From Undaria pinnatifida (taxonomy: Eukaryota; Sar; Phaeophyceae; Laminariales; Alariaceae), in the NCBI GenBank assembly GCA_012845835.1, contig JABAKD010000029.1, positions 7,998,048 through 8,062,047 on the forward strand: a stretch of 64,000 nt of DNA. The letters are read 5' to 3'. The notes under the pieces were generated by a model. That model was not told the DNA's origin. It saw only the letters and a list, made by a program, of their open reading frames with translations, and did no database searches. The translations under genes were made by a program, and so were the position numbers. Of the stretch, positions 23,281-35,143 are shown piece after piece; position 1 is the stretch's first letter, and each line of letters opens with the position of its first letter.

Positions 23281-24879
23281 ACTCTACTGTTACTATGTTA
23301 TTATACACGTGAGAATGAGTTTAAGTATAATGTCAAATATTTGAGGTTTTTTGGAACGCGGCGGTGACGTAACACGACGATCTTGGCTGTATCTCTGAAC
23401 AATATATTCGGATTTGATTATTCTGGCGACGAATTCTTCATCCCCATCCCAAAGTCACCCTACTCTGTAATTACCAGATTGATCGGAGTATTTTTCAAAC
23501 ACGGGGATTTTTCGGTACTATCCCCGCATTCTACGTTTTGGCATATTGGCTGCTGGGATACGTTCGATTTTTTTATTTATAAGCCTTGACGTAACTTCAT
23601 ATCTACCAGTATGACATAGGGGCATGTGAAAACGAATCGGAGCTGGGGCGGGGGGGTGGTACCAAACCGCCCCCCCCAAAAAAATAAGTCAGGCTCTAGT
23701 ACGGAACGCGCCCAAAGGACACACCACCCATACATAGTATGAGCACCTACAGTATCTACCGGTGTGCATCGGGTACAGCAGTATGGTGAGAACAGGAGTG
23801 AACGTTGGCCCACGGGCTGGGTTTCTTACTCCACTGTTAAGGGGTCGCCTAGGGGGATGCACAGCTGTCGGTGTTGGGAAGCGTTGTCCTCATGGTTGCC
23901 GGTGTCTCTATCCGTCTCTCCTTTGGCTCGCTGCCTAGACACACGAGGCCGACATTACCAAAACTCTAGGGGGAAGTATAGGACAGGCAGGCAACGCAGT
24001 GACAAGGTGTGGGGAGTCCTGCCTGGACCATCTCCGTCGCTTACATTGTCGCCCGTCTATGATGACCTTTATGTGATGTGACATCTACAATCACGCCGTT
24101 TCACCTCAATCATGGCATGATTTCACGTCGAATATATAGACTATCCATCTACGGAGGGCACTCCGTAACATTAGCCCACCCTGAATAGCCGTAGATGCAG
24201 ATCACATGGCAATCAGAGGATGTCAACAAAACATCTAGACGTTGGAAAGGGGGTTGAAGACGCGGCTATTCGAAACAAAGGAGAACGAGGCAACAGATTC
24301 CCCCACACCTCGCAATGAGGCTAAGACGTCTCATTACAAGAGATGCAACCCTGTGATGGAGCTCACAACCGTGAGAGCTTGAGGTCAGGTACGTACTTGC
24401 GGTATACCAGTAGCAATCGGCCTACCAAAAACACGAAAGGCGAGGCCACTGAGCGCAAGGATGCAAAGGGAAGCAAGAGAAAGATATAGGCGCAGAAACA
24501 AAGTCAGAAGGGAAGGAATGAAAACGTGTCACGCTGTGAAGGCCAGAAGTGCACCGCCTTTTTAAGATCACGGAAATGTTTCGGAAAAACCTCCAAATAT
24601 AAGTTACGTGCTCGACGGGTACAAGAGGTACATATATATTCGGTTTTGTAATGTTCGATCTTATTTCGTTTTCGGCTGGATACTCGGTGGTTGTTACTAT
24701 CTCCTGAGCATCAAAGCTCTCTCCCCCTGGTGTATCTACAAGCTTGCATCACCTTCCGGCCCCTTTGATGACGTTTGAATGCTCCTTGTGCTGCACCCTA
24801 CCTTCTACTCCGGTGCGTGCGTTACCCCGCCCCCATCCCAACCCTACCCTACCCAAATATATATATATATATAGTGGTT
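23281..24879. other. Unassigned sequence
   Basis: I see no gene and no clear mobile element. ORFs on both strands are short and without motifs. An (AT)n run lies at about 24857-24873. Confidence 0.4.
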
Positions 24880-25450
24880 GGCCTCGGTTGGCACCGACGC
24901 TGTGAAATATTATGTGTATATTGGGGTTGGCGGTGGTTGGCAACCACGCTGTAAAACATGCCAACCACTGCGTGAGCTAGACAACCAGGGTACCGTTTTT
25001 TTGTATGTTCGTATTGGCAGTCGCCGCGATGGTTATCGAGTTAGATCATATTGTGTGGGGTGGAGAACCCCAACTCCGCACAACAAGGGGAATGATCGCA
25101 TCACGTAGTATGAATATGGTAAGGCACCCGCGAGGCAGTTTACATAGTAATACCCAGTGCTGCCGTCTCTGGAGTGGCCACACCAGAAAACAAGGAACTC
25201 ATTGGCGCTGTCATCCATACGCAAGAAAGTAGGCACAGGATGCCGAAGTCCGTCTTACGAGTGGTTCTTGGAAGGATGCAGTTCACCCTTCATGTGACTC
25301 GCCGAACACCTTACGGCGCTTTGCGCTTGGTGCAAGCAATATCTGCCTGTTTGGTGAAAACCCGACGTGCTCCGTCCCGGCATAGTAGGAATGCGAGGGT
25401 CTACGGTCATGCGACTACGGCCATGCACAAACTGAGTACGCCCCCCCATC
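24880..25450 (+). repeat. Dispersed repeat family R2, long copy 1
   Basis: Matches 28895-29330 in order: 'gatcatattgtg', 'ggtggagaacccc', 'aactccgcacaa', ggcacccgcgaggcagtt, ctgtcatccatacgcaagaa, 'gccgaagtccgtcttac', tcatgtgactcgccgaacac, 'gcgcttggtgcaagc', ggtgaaaacccgacgtgctc. The last 90 bases also occur alone at 29370, 46322 and 50655. No coding potential is recognised. Confidence 0.65.
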
Positions 25451-25588
25451 CCAACCCAATCCCGGACCAGCACAGACACCTCCCATATCCCAATCCAATC
25501 CCGGATCACCATGGACCCCTCCCCCAACCCTCACGATGAGCAGTAGGCTTCGCGTTTTTCACCTGCTGTGGCCGTGGGTGGTACAGTT

Positions 25589-25735
25589 ATGGTGAAGGAC
25601 GTTGACAGTATGTTCGAGCAAATCGAACTAATGCCCGGAGCGTATTTTTCGGCCGGGGGCGTGACGGTACTTGATCCACTAGAGAGAAAAAAAGAAGTCC
25701 GTGCCCCTAACATACATCGCCTCCCTCGGAAGTAG
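25589..25735 (+). CDS. Unrecognised 48-codon ORF, possible exon remnant
   Basis: ATG at 25589 to TAG at 25733-25735. The residues (MVKDVDSMFEQIELMPGAYF..., ending RAPNIHRLPRK) look like ordinary globular protein, and the frame stays open upstream for several codons. No domain is recognised. It could be a terminal exon or a fragment. Confidence 0.25.
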   Translation: MVKDVDSMFEQIELMPGAYFSAGGVTVLDPLERKKEVRAPNIHRLPRK

Positions 25736-26228
25736 AAACCCGTTCTTGGCTTATGGATTGCTATGAACTATTGTTCGGCCGCCACCACGCCTCATTCTCT
25801 GGGGTACCTCCAACCGTAGCAAGATATAGAGTTGTTTCGACCGTCTTCATGCTAAGATTATGGGATCTTCGACAGCCAAAGAGAGCTGTTTCGCATAGTA
25901 TCAACGCCTCCTGCAAATCTGGGCACACTTTGACATCGTTCCCGGGGGCTGGAAGGCATTACTACTACTGTAGATCCATACGGCCATGCACTTATTTGGA
26001 TAATTCCGCTACGGGCTGCGTCATTGCCACCCGCATTTAAAGGCGGCATACTGCATAAACTCAAACCTGGATACATTTCAGGATTGCAGGAGTAGTAAAT
26101 GGATCGCGTGCCAACGCGTGAGACCCCCACATATACAGTCCGCTGGACAGCCACCCCTCCCCATCTGTTAAGAATCTCCGTGCGGCAGCATCTGCATCGA
26201 CTACGCCGGACCTCGATCTGTGCATGTG

Positions 26229-26566
26229 CACGGTCTTCTTCTTTCTTGTTCTTGTTCTTCTTGTTCCTCTTGTTCTTCTTGTTCTTGTTCTTGTTCTTGT
26301 TCTTGGTCTTGTTCTTGTTCTTGTTCTTGTTCTTGTTCTTGTTCTTGTGCTTGTTCTTGTTCTTGTGCTTGTTCTTGTTCTTGTTCTTGTTCTTGTTCTT
26401 CTTCTTCTTCTTCTTCTTCTTCTTTTTCTTCTTTTTCTTCTTCTTCTTCTTTTTCTTCTTTTTCTTCTTCTTCTTCTTCTTCTTCTTCTTCTTCTTCTTC
26501 TTCTTCTTCTTCTTCTTCTTCTTCTTCTTCTTCTTCTGTTTTTTCTTCTTCTGCTTGTTCTTAGCA
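26229..26566. repeat. (CTTGTT)n then (CTT)n tract, strictly pyrimidine-biased
   Basis: A hexamer cttgtt array (about 26245-26398) passes into a nearly pure CTT array (about 26399-26536), with G only in the first half. The complementary strand is (GAA)n/(AAG)n. All six-frame ORFs here (poly-Lys, Arg, Ser, Leu, Phe) are artefacts of the repeat. Confidence 0.9.
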
Positions 26567-26599
26567 TGCTCTATATATCTTGTTATTTGCCAGTTTTGT

Positions 26600-27560
26600 C
26601 CGTATCCCAATCTTCAGTGAAGGCTTGATTGTTTTAGTACCATGTGAGCTCCATAGCAATGGACAGTGGCTGTCGTAGATTGCAACGGGAAGCTTGGCGG
26701 GCTAGGTATGTGCACAATAGGATTCCGCAATATTTTCCGCATAACATGGAAGTTAGTGGATACTGGCGCACACCGGGAACAGACAACTCCCCCGCCACCC
26801 CTCTACTGAGAGCTCTGTGCACACTGAAAAACACTCTAAAAAATGCCGCGTCATCTGTTACTCCGTGTAGATATGAGCATCGCTGAGTGGAGACGCAGCC
26901 CTCTTCCTTGAAGGCTCTCGCAAAATTTGCCCCGCAAAATGGAATTTGGTGGACACTGGCGCCCTCCGGGACACACAAATGCCTTCCCCCCCGCCCTTCC
27001 CTACTGCGCTCTGCGCACTCATATGAGGTAAAACGAACGTCGTGGATTTATGTCTCTGTGTAGCTTTGTACCAATGCCTAGTGTAGGGGTTCACTTTGGG
27101 TTTTTGTTCTTGCAGTAGCTCGGGGTCACTCGCGAGTGACTCCCCTCTTCCTTTGCGATCACAAGCTTTCGTGATGTTTCAATTTCGCGATATGAATCCG
27201 CAATTGAATGGTTAGCTACGCTGCGCCAATCAGATGGCCGAAAAATTGTTCGTCAATCGGGTACGGAGTCACTCGTGCGAGTGGCTAAAATCCAGCGGTA
27301 AACAAAGAGGGTTCAACATAACATCATCATAATATTCAGCATAACATCGTCATAACATCCCCCCTACCTACCGTGTAGCCTTGGTCTTGGGACGTCACTG
27401 AGTGGATACGCAAGAGTGGATACACAACCTTTTTCTTTTGAAGTCGTGAAGATTTCCATTTTCGCAGCCTTGCTTGCAGACTATTCGTATCAACACGCCT
27501 CCAACTCTGTGAATTGCCTACTACCTGCTGCATCACCACCTTTCTCTCGCTGCACGTTAG
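26600..27560. other. Unassigned sequence
   Basis: A local direct duplication is visible: 'ttccgcataacatggaagttagtggatactggcgcacaccggga' near 26739 and a related stretch near 26934 (gaatttggtggacactggcg). No gene is recognised. Confidence 0.4.
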
Positions 27561-27563
27561 TGG

Positions 27564-27945
27564 CATGGTGATGGTGGTGGTGGTAGAGGTGCTGGTGGTG
27601 GTAGTGGTTGTAGTGGTGATGGTGGCGGTGGTGGTGGTGGTGGTGGTGATGGAGGTGGTGGAGGTGGTGGTGGTGGTGGTGGTGGGCGGCGGCGGCAGCG
27701 GTGGCGGCGGCGTTGACGGTAGCTATTCAAGATTAACATTAGTGAAGCCTCTTTTCAAGAAGACTCTCCCCCCTCTAGTCTACCTTTTGCTGCTGAACCC
27801 CCCCCCCCGTGTTCAACTGCTTGTATTGGCAGGATCACATTGGTCTAGGTGGTGGTGGTAGTAGTGGTGGTGGTGATGGTGGTGGCGGTGGTGATGGCCG
27901 TGGTGACGGCGGTGGCGACGGCGGCGGCGGCGGTGTGGCGGTAGC
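27564..27945. repeat. Two (GGT)n-rich tracts
   Basis: GGT/GTG/GAT-type triplet runs at about 27564-27718 and 27846-27945 separated by unique sequence. ORFs reading polyvaline, polyglycine or polyproline are not genes. Confidence 0.85.
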
Positions 27946-28229
27946 CAGAGAGGGTCAGTTCAGAGCCTTCTTGTTGAAACTCTTTATCTCTATATTTTGT
28001 GGCTGACCCCCCCACCCCCGCGCGCTGCTGCTGCTGCTGCCGCGCTTATTGGGTCGGTGTCGGTTGAAAACGACGCCATTCAACACGCCGTTCACTACTC
28101 GAGCTAGAAATCCAGGGTACCCTGTTCTTTTTCTCGTTTTTTGTTTCGGCGATAACTGAGATGGCGATCGAGCTACTGGTAGAGTATTAATATTAGTTTT
28201 TCCCTCCGACGATATAGCATAGATGACGT

Positions 28230-28558
28230 GTGCTACGATAAAGGTAGCACTTTTCGCTTGAAGTTATTTCTGAATGACGAGGCTCCTTAGCCCAAAATCG
28301 TCCGAAATATGTCGTATGTTTTGCGTTATAAGGCTTAGTTTGGGTGAGCTATTGGTTAACATTTTGCAAGTGGTCAAACGGACTAATACCCCACAAATAC
28401 CTTAACATTTGCGTGCTTCTCGTCGTGTACCTGAGTCATGGTATTTTTCATCGGGTAGCAGTTTTAATTTTCTCCAAACCATTTCTTTGGGAGAGGTTTT
28501 GAGCTCCCAAAGTCAGGGGTAGCATTAGAAAACAAGTGGTGCACCTCTATCGTAGCAC
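28230..28558. mobile_element. MITE, CTACGATAGAGGTG family, full copy
   Basis: The left end tgctacgataaaggtagcac and the right end gtgcacctctatcgtagcac form terminal inverted repeats. The length is about 329 bases. Internal marks are tttctgaatgacgaggctcc, 'ttagcccaaaatcgtccg', gggtagcagttttaattttc and 'gggagaggttttgagctccc'. No coding capacity. This is the best copy of the family in the window. Confidence 0.8.
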
Positions 28559-28894
28559 GTGTCAGATGCATGTCCGTTTTTAAATCGAACATCATTCTAG
28601 AAAGCAGTACTACCTCTCTTACGATTCTCTGTCAACCATTTCCTCATTTCCTTTCCCATCATATTTTCATTTTAGCTCCTACTTCATTTCCCCACATCTT
28701 CTCATTTTAGCTATTGCCGATATAGTCTACCCTAATCCTCATCAACATTCCAACCTCAGGCCATTGGCCGCAGTCCTCCGGCTTCTTCCCCCGCCCTTCC
28801 CTTCGCAGCCTAGCGGCTTCTCAGGGCCAGTCTCTAGCTATTCACTCTGCGCGAAACCGCGACCTGAGTGGTCACAGAGATTATCTGAAAGAGG

Positions 28895-29440
28895 CCTTTC
28901 TTGCTGTAGATCGTATCGTGCGGGATGGAGAACCTTAACTCCGCGCAAGGGGGATACTACCACGTCGTGTGTATATTGTACGGCACCCACGAGGCAGTTA
29001 CATAGCATACATCCCTTCCTTGCTGTCTTGACAAGTGACCGCGCGCCAGGAAACGGACCACTTCATTTGAATCTGCCATCCATATGCAAGAAGGTATAGA
29101 TCTATACGCACGATCGTCAAAGTGCCAAAAGTCCGCCTCACAAGCTTTGTTCTTAGTAGGATAAAGCTCCCTTCATGCGACTCACCGAACACCCCACGGC
29201 GGTTCGCGCTTGGTGCACGCGATGTCTGCCTGGTCGGTGAAAACACGATGGTCTCCATCCCGGCATTGTACGGATGGGGGGCTCTATGTCCAAACGACTA
29301 CGGAGTACGACTGTGTGCATGGAATGAGTACACCCCTCCCTCCGCCCGCTCCATGGTACACGCAGTGTCTGGCTGGTCGGCGAGAACCCAATGTGCTTCA
29401 TCCTGATATTGTAGGGACGCGAGGGTCAATATAGTCCTCT
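28895..29440 (+). repeat. Dispersed repeat family R2, long copy 2
   Basis: Homologous to 25020-25450 with insertions. The end segment ('ctgcctggtcggtgaaaaca') is present and a second, partial end segment follows at 29368-29440. Confidence 0.6.
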
Positions 29441-30505
29441 ACGGAATTCAGCCATGCATGATGCGATGATCGTCCCCCCGTCCTCCTCCGTCCTGTGCTG
29501 CTGTTGTTATTATTGTATTGACGGAATTACATTGATGTAAAGTTATAAACCCTCGGACAGATCACGATCTACTATTAAAATATTGAAACATGCAGCACTG
29601 TAGACCGTCTGCATAGTAGATCCATAGCTAGCTGCCGTTATGAGATGCTGTGCAGGATCTGTATAGGTGGAATACAGATCCAACCCCTGAAGCATGTGCC
29701 AGATTATGCAGATCGTGCGCCCCCCACCCCGCAATATGGTCTAGACCATACTAAGCACAGATCTTCCTGTAAGACTTTCCCTGGGAGATCTAGATCGTCA
29801 AGTTGGGATCAATTATCTGCCCGCCGTATAGACTAAGTTTTTCAAGGTCGTAGTCACATCTCACACAGCTGACACGTATTTCACTCTTTAATAACAAAGA
29901 ACGGCGTACGCTGTATCTGTGGTAGTAGTGGCAGTGATGATGATTATGATCGTCCTATAGGCCCTAGAGCTCTACCTACCTGCGTTCGTACATGCCTCTT
30001 CAGTTTGTATAGGATGCTATTTCGCCATTATTATTACTGCTCCTATTCACACGTTTCCTTTTCGTAACGAACGGCACCAGAATGCTGTACGAAATAGTGA
30101 AAACTGCGAAAAAAAAACATGGTGCACGATGAGCTTTGTTTTGCGTTTGTTTCAGACATAACACATCCTCAAAGGTACCCAGAGGGCTTTCGGTCGATTG
30201 CCGCCTTATGCGCTACGACAGAGCGAGGAGCGCGTTTCTTCCTGTAGATCAATAATAATATACCTGGTACCTGGTATCATAGTAGGAAACGGCCGACAGG
30301 CGAGAAAGTTACAGCAAAACGAAACGAAAACCGTTTCAAAAATTAAAAAACGAATTCTAACACGATTTCCCATGCATCCAATCCCATGCAATGTTTAGGA
30401 ACTCCCAGAAAAAGCAAAACCATTGTAGGGGCACCCCTAGCAAGGAACGAACGGAGAACGTCACGTGTTACCCCGTCACATGGGGGTAGTCCTGCAAGAA
30501 ACAAG
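29441..30505. other. Unassigned; possible upstream region of TAF1
   Basis: No gene is recognised. The 130 bases before 30506 include acgtcacgtgtta and could be a promoter or 5' untranslated region if the exon at 30506 is real. A TACCTGGTACCTGGTA stretch lies near 30261. Confidence 0.3.
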
Positions 30506-30586
30506 ATGGCTGTTAAATATGAGCCTCAGCCAATGGAGGTCGATGGACCCGGCCCTCAACAGAGCTCTGCAGCTTCTGTAAACGGG
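30506..30586 (+). CDS. TAF1: Candidate first coding exon of TAF1
   Basis: The ATG has a purine at -3 and G at +4 (acaagATGG). It opens 27 codons (MAVKYEPQPMEVDGPGP...) ending in phase 0 at a GGG|gtgaga donor. The next proposed exon, at 34702, starts in phase 0 and has no in-frame ATG upstream of it. The link is inferred from phase and position only; 4.1 kb of intron would separate them. Confidence 0.4.
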
Positions 30587-31985
30587 GTGAGAATATAAGG
30601 CATTTTTGTGTCCTACCTTCATTTTTGAGTTTGCGTGTTGCCCCGCTGGGTGCCGTGGGCTTAAGACCCTACTGGGAGCAGCATGGCAGTGCTTCCTGTG
30701 GGACGGGGTGATGTGCTCAGCAATTCATGCTTCTGCTACCCGTCTCGGGATGGACCTGCTGCTGCTGCTGTGGGGAGTTGGCATCACGTGATGGTGGTGT
30801 GCGATGCATGGCACTTGTGATTGGGTGACACACTCCCAACCCTGCTCTAGTATACTGCTGATGCTGATGATCGGACCTTGACCTTTGCTTCGCACGATGT
30901 AGCGCCGACCCTTCCCAGTACCAGGTACCTGGTAGACATTAGAGGCAGGAGGTCTGTGGAGCAGCGCATCCTACCGAATAGAGGTAATCGTGTAGCCCTC
31001 GTAACCTCTCGCGACCCACCTCGGTTGGAACTGCTAGTGCTACGAGGGGTCATCATCGCGGCCGGCTGCTGTGCCATTCGTGGCGCTCACTATTCAATGG
31101 CATACTCCAACTCTTGCTTGAGCATACTCCTGCGGCTGCTGAGTGGTGTCACCCACTGCAAAATGTATCCAACATTAAATCCGAATATTTTGTCCCTGGT
31201 CGCATATACTACTGCAAAATGTATGCTACGTTATTTCCGAGTACTTTATCCCCAAAAACGTGGCTGCGCTACAAGTATGACGCCTGAAAAATCCCCTATA
31301 CTAAACCCCAGTAATTTCTCCCCCAAAACGGGTTTCCAGTTGTATAGGCGTTACTAGTAGAAGCCACCATAGACGATCGCAAGGGTCTGTGAAGCAGCAC
31401 AGCAGTCCACGAACAACGTACATGTGCACTCTTCCTCCAGGTTTTGACGCGCCACCCAAGCAAGGCACTATTTATCTCGCGCCATAGCAGCCAGCAGCTC
31501 GTACATCCTTGACATCACATTCGCGTAGTTTACACCCGTCTGGTTTCTGTGCCGCAATTCATTGGATTTGTGTTGATATGTAGTTGTTCTCATTCGTCGC
31601 CGCTATCTATTGCATCACCTGAAAGTCCATAGTTACTGGACAGCAGGACAGGCATTGTAAACACCCCTCACCCCCCCCCCCCCCGGACACCTCGTGGCAA
31701 CAACAACAACAACGACGACGACAATAGCGCGAGACCTTGGGACCCTTGACACTGCGGTACGCCTAGCCGTGAACAGCACCCAGTGGGCCATGGACGAGCG
31801 TAATGCGGGCCTGTTGAGCCGAACACCAACCCTTCTCGCTGTCGCTCACGGATGACGTACGCTTCAAGTCTCATCGATGCACCGATGCTCCCAGTACAGC
31901 GTACAGCAGTGTAGTTGTTATCTCTGAACTCCTGAGTCCAAACATAGTTGGAATACGAAAGGCTCCCGGTAATAACTAAGCAGCG

Positions 31986-32393
31986 TCAATTTGACGTCAA
32001 GGTGCAATTTCTTACTTTGTCGCCACCATGACCATTGGGCGCAGGCTGATATTCTGTTGTATGGGATTTGGTGTGCCACCCGACGCTGGGCACCGTTTCT
32101 TCGGTCAAATTTCTTATACATCGTGAGAAAACTAGCCTCAATTTTTGAACGAGTTTGTTAGGAGCGGACGCCAATGTGTTGAGATTTCCGAAAACAGCAG
32201 TACTGCGAATACTCGCCGTGTGAGAGTACACTACTATTAGCGGCCTAAATATTGCCGGTACTGGCACTACACCCTCGAAATACTTAAAGTACAGGCAGTC
32301 CGCCGCCGTGGCGGGGGTGAAGCGTTCTCGGCAAACGGCGTTCATAGAGGCGGACGTCCTGGAGCTGTCCGCTGAGTTTGCACGTTCGTACAT
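31986..32393 (-). CDS. Unrecognised 135-codon ORF
   Basis: Open on the minus strand with mixed composition (MYERANSADSSRTSASMNAV..., FKYFEGVVPVPAIFRPL). A gtaaga donor lies in an overlapping frame near 32012 (acaaa|gtaaga), so the region might hold spliced exons. No domain is recognised. Confidence 0.25.
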   Translation of the reverse strand: MYERANSADSSRTSASMNAVCRERFTPATAADCLYFKYFEGVVPVPAIFRPLIVVYSHTASIRSTAVFGNLNTLASAPNKLVQKLRLVFSRCIRNLTEETVPSVGWHTKSHTTEYQPAPNGHGGDKVRNCTLTSN

Positions 32394-32645
32394 AGCGTGT
32401 GCACGGGACTATCGAAGCCGAATCTACTAGGGGTCAAGGTACTATAGACATTTGGGTATCATAAGGACGACAAGAGTCCCGATGGAAGGATGCTAGCAAG
32501 AGACAAATATACTGCGCCCTGAGAGAAGGGAAAAGGGGTAACAAGTATGGGTGTGATCTCATGCCGCAGCGGAGAGGCCTCATTGATCCCGAACTATATA
32601 CGAGTTAAAGCGTCGGCGAAATGCTACAGCAGCAATCTTGGAGCA

Positions 32646-32676
32646 AAACCCCGGGGACGGAATAAGGCCGTCCCCG
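32646..32676. other. Strong GC hairpin
   Basis: ccccggggacgg, a 7-base loop, then ccgtccccgggg: a perfect 12-bp stem. A second hairpin, gcgttgatt / aatcaacgc, lies at 32892-32916. Both lie between the two copies of a 75-base direct repeat. Confidence 0.7.
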
Positions 32677-34701
32677 GGGTGGGAGAAAAGCCTGGTAACT
32701 GTACAGAAAAAGCAAGACGATTCCACTTGCATCGTCGGCTCCCGTGCACCAGCTAGAGAGAGTAGGAAGCGGATAGGGAAAAGAGATCATCTCGCCCGCC
32801 CATCATTGTGCGCGAGACACGCCGACAACGACATCAGTTTTGTTTTGTAGTGTTTATTTTAACGGGGTAACTACTCTCTGCGACGAGGTGCCGCGTTGAT
32901 TACCATAAAATCAACGCAGGGGTAGTACCCCTGGGTGATAGTCTCCGGCTAATCGCAGCAGAGAGGCCTCATTGATCCCAAACTACATACGAGTTGAAGC
33001 GTCGGCGAAATGTTAGCAGTATCCGTACTGCATAACCCCGAAAATGCTGCGAGTCCTGACATAGTGCGAGTAGTCTCAGTGCGCTCAGTAACTCGCACTC
33101 CTGTAAGCATCTGCGTTCCAGGTATTTTTTTGCCATCATTCGCCGTATAGCATATCTGGTATTTATAATCGGAAATAATATGCTTTCCCACCGGGAGCAA
33201 TTGTGCATCGTTGTAAAACGAGTTTCGACAAATTCTAGATCTGAGACGTCTTTTATTTTCGTCTATAATATGAAGATACAACTACTAGTAGCCCCAAATA
33301 GGACTCACCGATCTGCTGTGTACCCTTCACGAGGCTCCACGAGGTCATACACCTCGTAGGACATGATGCGTAGTACGTGGTACCAGGTACGCGCGAACGA
33401 TGTATCGCACGCAGCTTGCAATTATGAGTTTCAACTTGACTATCGATTTCACAGCGACGGAAGGGGGTCGTTTTCGTCTATAAAAGAATGGCACTGCTGT
33501 TGTTGGAAGGTGGGAGATCTGACTCGGTGGGAAAGCAAACCGGGGTCAACCGTACGTGAAATCAAGTAAGCGATGATATCCTTGTTCATCCGTATAAGCA
33601 TACCAGGTACTATGTATTGTACCTTTCGGGGCCCATGTACAGCTACAAAGCAAAGTATAAACGCGTTCTCATCATGGTGCGAGCGTGGAGCAACACCGGT
33701 AGTGCAAGCTGTGCGCGTGTATTACAGGCACACTTGCGTTGGAGTTCGACCGTGAAATCGTGGTCACCTAATCTAGCGGAGCCCGGGTTGTTTTTTCGTG
33801 CGAAGGGTGCTGCAATCGTCGGTTATATTTATCACTTTTTCCCTATGAAGCCTCGAAAAGAATTGTATGTGGGGACGGTGGCCGGGGTTGACGCTTTTTT
33901 TTCGAGATCTCCCAGAAGTATGCCGTTACCGGCTAGTAACATGTAGTGGTATATCAGGTAGTCCACATACACAGCAGCACCGGCCCCATGATATGAATCC
34001 GGGATACTCGTAGCTCACGGTTCGTCGGTTCCCGTGTTGATTTATTATGCGAGAAAGGGCGTGTTCCACAAGAACGTGCGGTTCCGACTCTTTACGTGGT
34101 AATAATCCGGAATACAGGCACAGGTTTCCTACAATTAGTCTATTTGTTTTATAATGGGTCTACACACCTACAGCAAGCACGCAGCAGTATGGACCCTCTG
34201 TTAAATACTGGCTGAGGCTTGGTAGATCGAAAAAGGGTGTTTTCCGTACAAACTTAGTGTAACCACTCCCGCATTTGTTTTTCCCCCGGGTGTGCCAGGC
34301 TGGATCTTGTAGGGCTCTTTCTTGAATATATCCTGACGCGTAAAGTCCTCGCGGACAGTATCAAGTGTTGCCAGTACTCGCGCTGTTAGAGTTGGCGGCT
34401 GTAAGTCGCCGACTACAAATCATTTATTAATTAGGTGACTGTTGCGGTTTGTTGCAGCGGCGCTAACTATCCGAATGCTTACGTCGCTTTCCTTGTTTGT
34501 AGGAAGGCTTGCTTGCTTGGTTTATCGTAGTTTTTTGTTTGCAAAATGAAGCGAATACCGAACACCTAGTACTGGTACGGGGTAAGCAAGCAGCTCCTCG
34601 GGATATGTTACTCCGGGTAAAACAATATCAACACCAACACAAACCTCAACTTCAACCCCCACGTCATCCAAAACCTCAACAACAACCCAATCCTTGCGCA
34701 G

Positions 34702-35081
34702 GTCGGCGGCGGCGGTGGCGCGGGAGCCGCTCCCCCCGTGGCGGCCGCAAGCGCCGCAGCAGCTGCAGGCACGGTAGCAGGCCTGGCAGTAGCAAGCGCG
34801 GCGACAGCAGCATCAGCAGTGAGAAAGACTGAGGAGGGTGCTCCGGCTCCAGCTCTAACTCCAACCCCGGCTCCAGCGGCGGCGGCAACCATGATAACGG
34901 TAGAGACGGCGGTAACCGGGGCGGGGGGAGGGGCGGGTGATGGGGTGGCGGTGGCGGAGACGGGGGCAGAGGCGGGTGGGGGGGCGGTGGTGGGGGGTGC
35001 TGAAGGCCTTCTGCTGTATGGGAAGTCGCGAGAGCCGACGGGGCTGGAGGGGGAAGATTACTTCCTCGAAGTTGTCCCCAA
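34702..35081 (+). CDS. TAF1: TAF1 exon 1 (or 2)
   Basis: Begins after an acceptor gcgcag with Gly/Ala-rich residues and ends LEGEDYFLEVVPK split before the last base, donor gtgaga. There is an in-frame stop at 34618-34620 and no ATG between it and the acceptor, so a spliced start is likely. Confidence 0.65.
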
Positions 35082-35093
35082 GTGAGACGATTT

Positions 35094-35143
<50 letters not shown>

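Larger units (their letters stand above)
30587..34701. other. Proposed first TAF1 intron; unassigned content
   Basis: Holds a minus-strand 135-codon ORF at 31986-32393 (see its own entry), a hairpin-family arm at 33411-33460, GC-palindromes at 32646-32676 and 32892-32916, and a direct repeat of about 75 bases (32560-32635 and 32945-33020; 'gagaggcctcattgatccc'). (TACC)AGGTA palindromes lie near 30920, 33380 and 33603. Confidence 0.4.

Noticed and set aside
26061-26628. ORFs of 114-250 codons (poly-Lys, poly-Arg, poly-Leu, poly-Phe)
   Set aside because: Products of the CTT/CTTGTT repeat; no sequence complexity.
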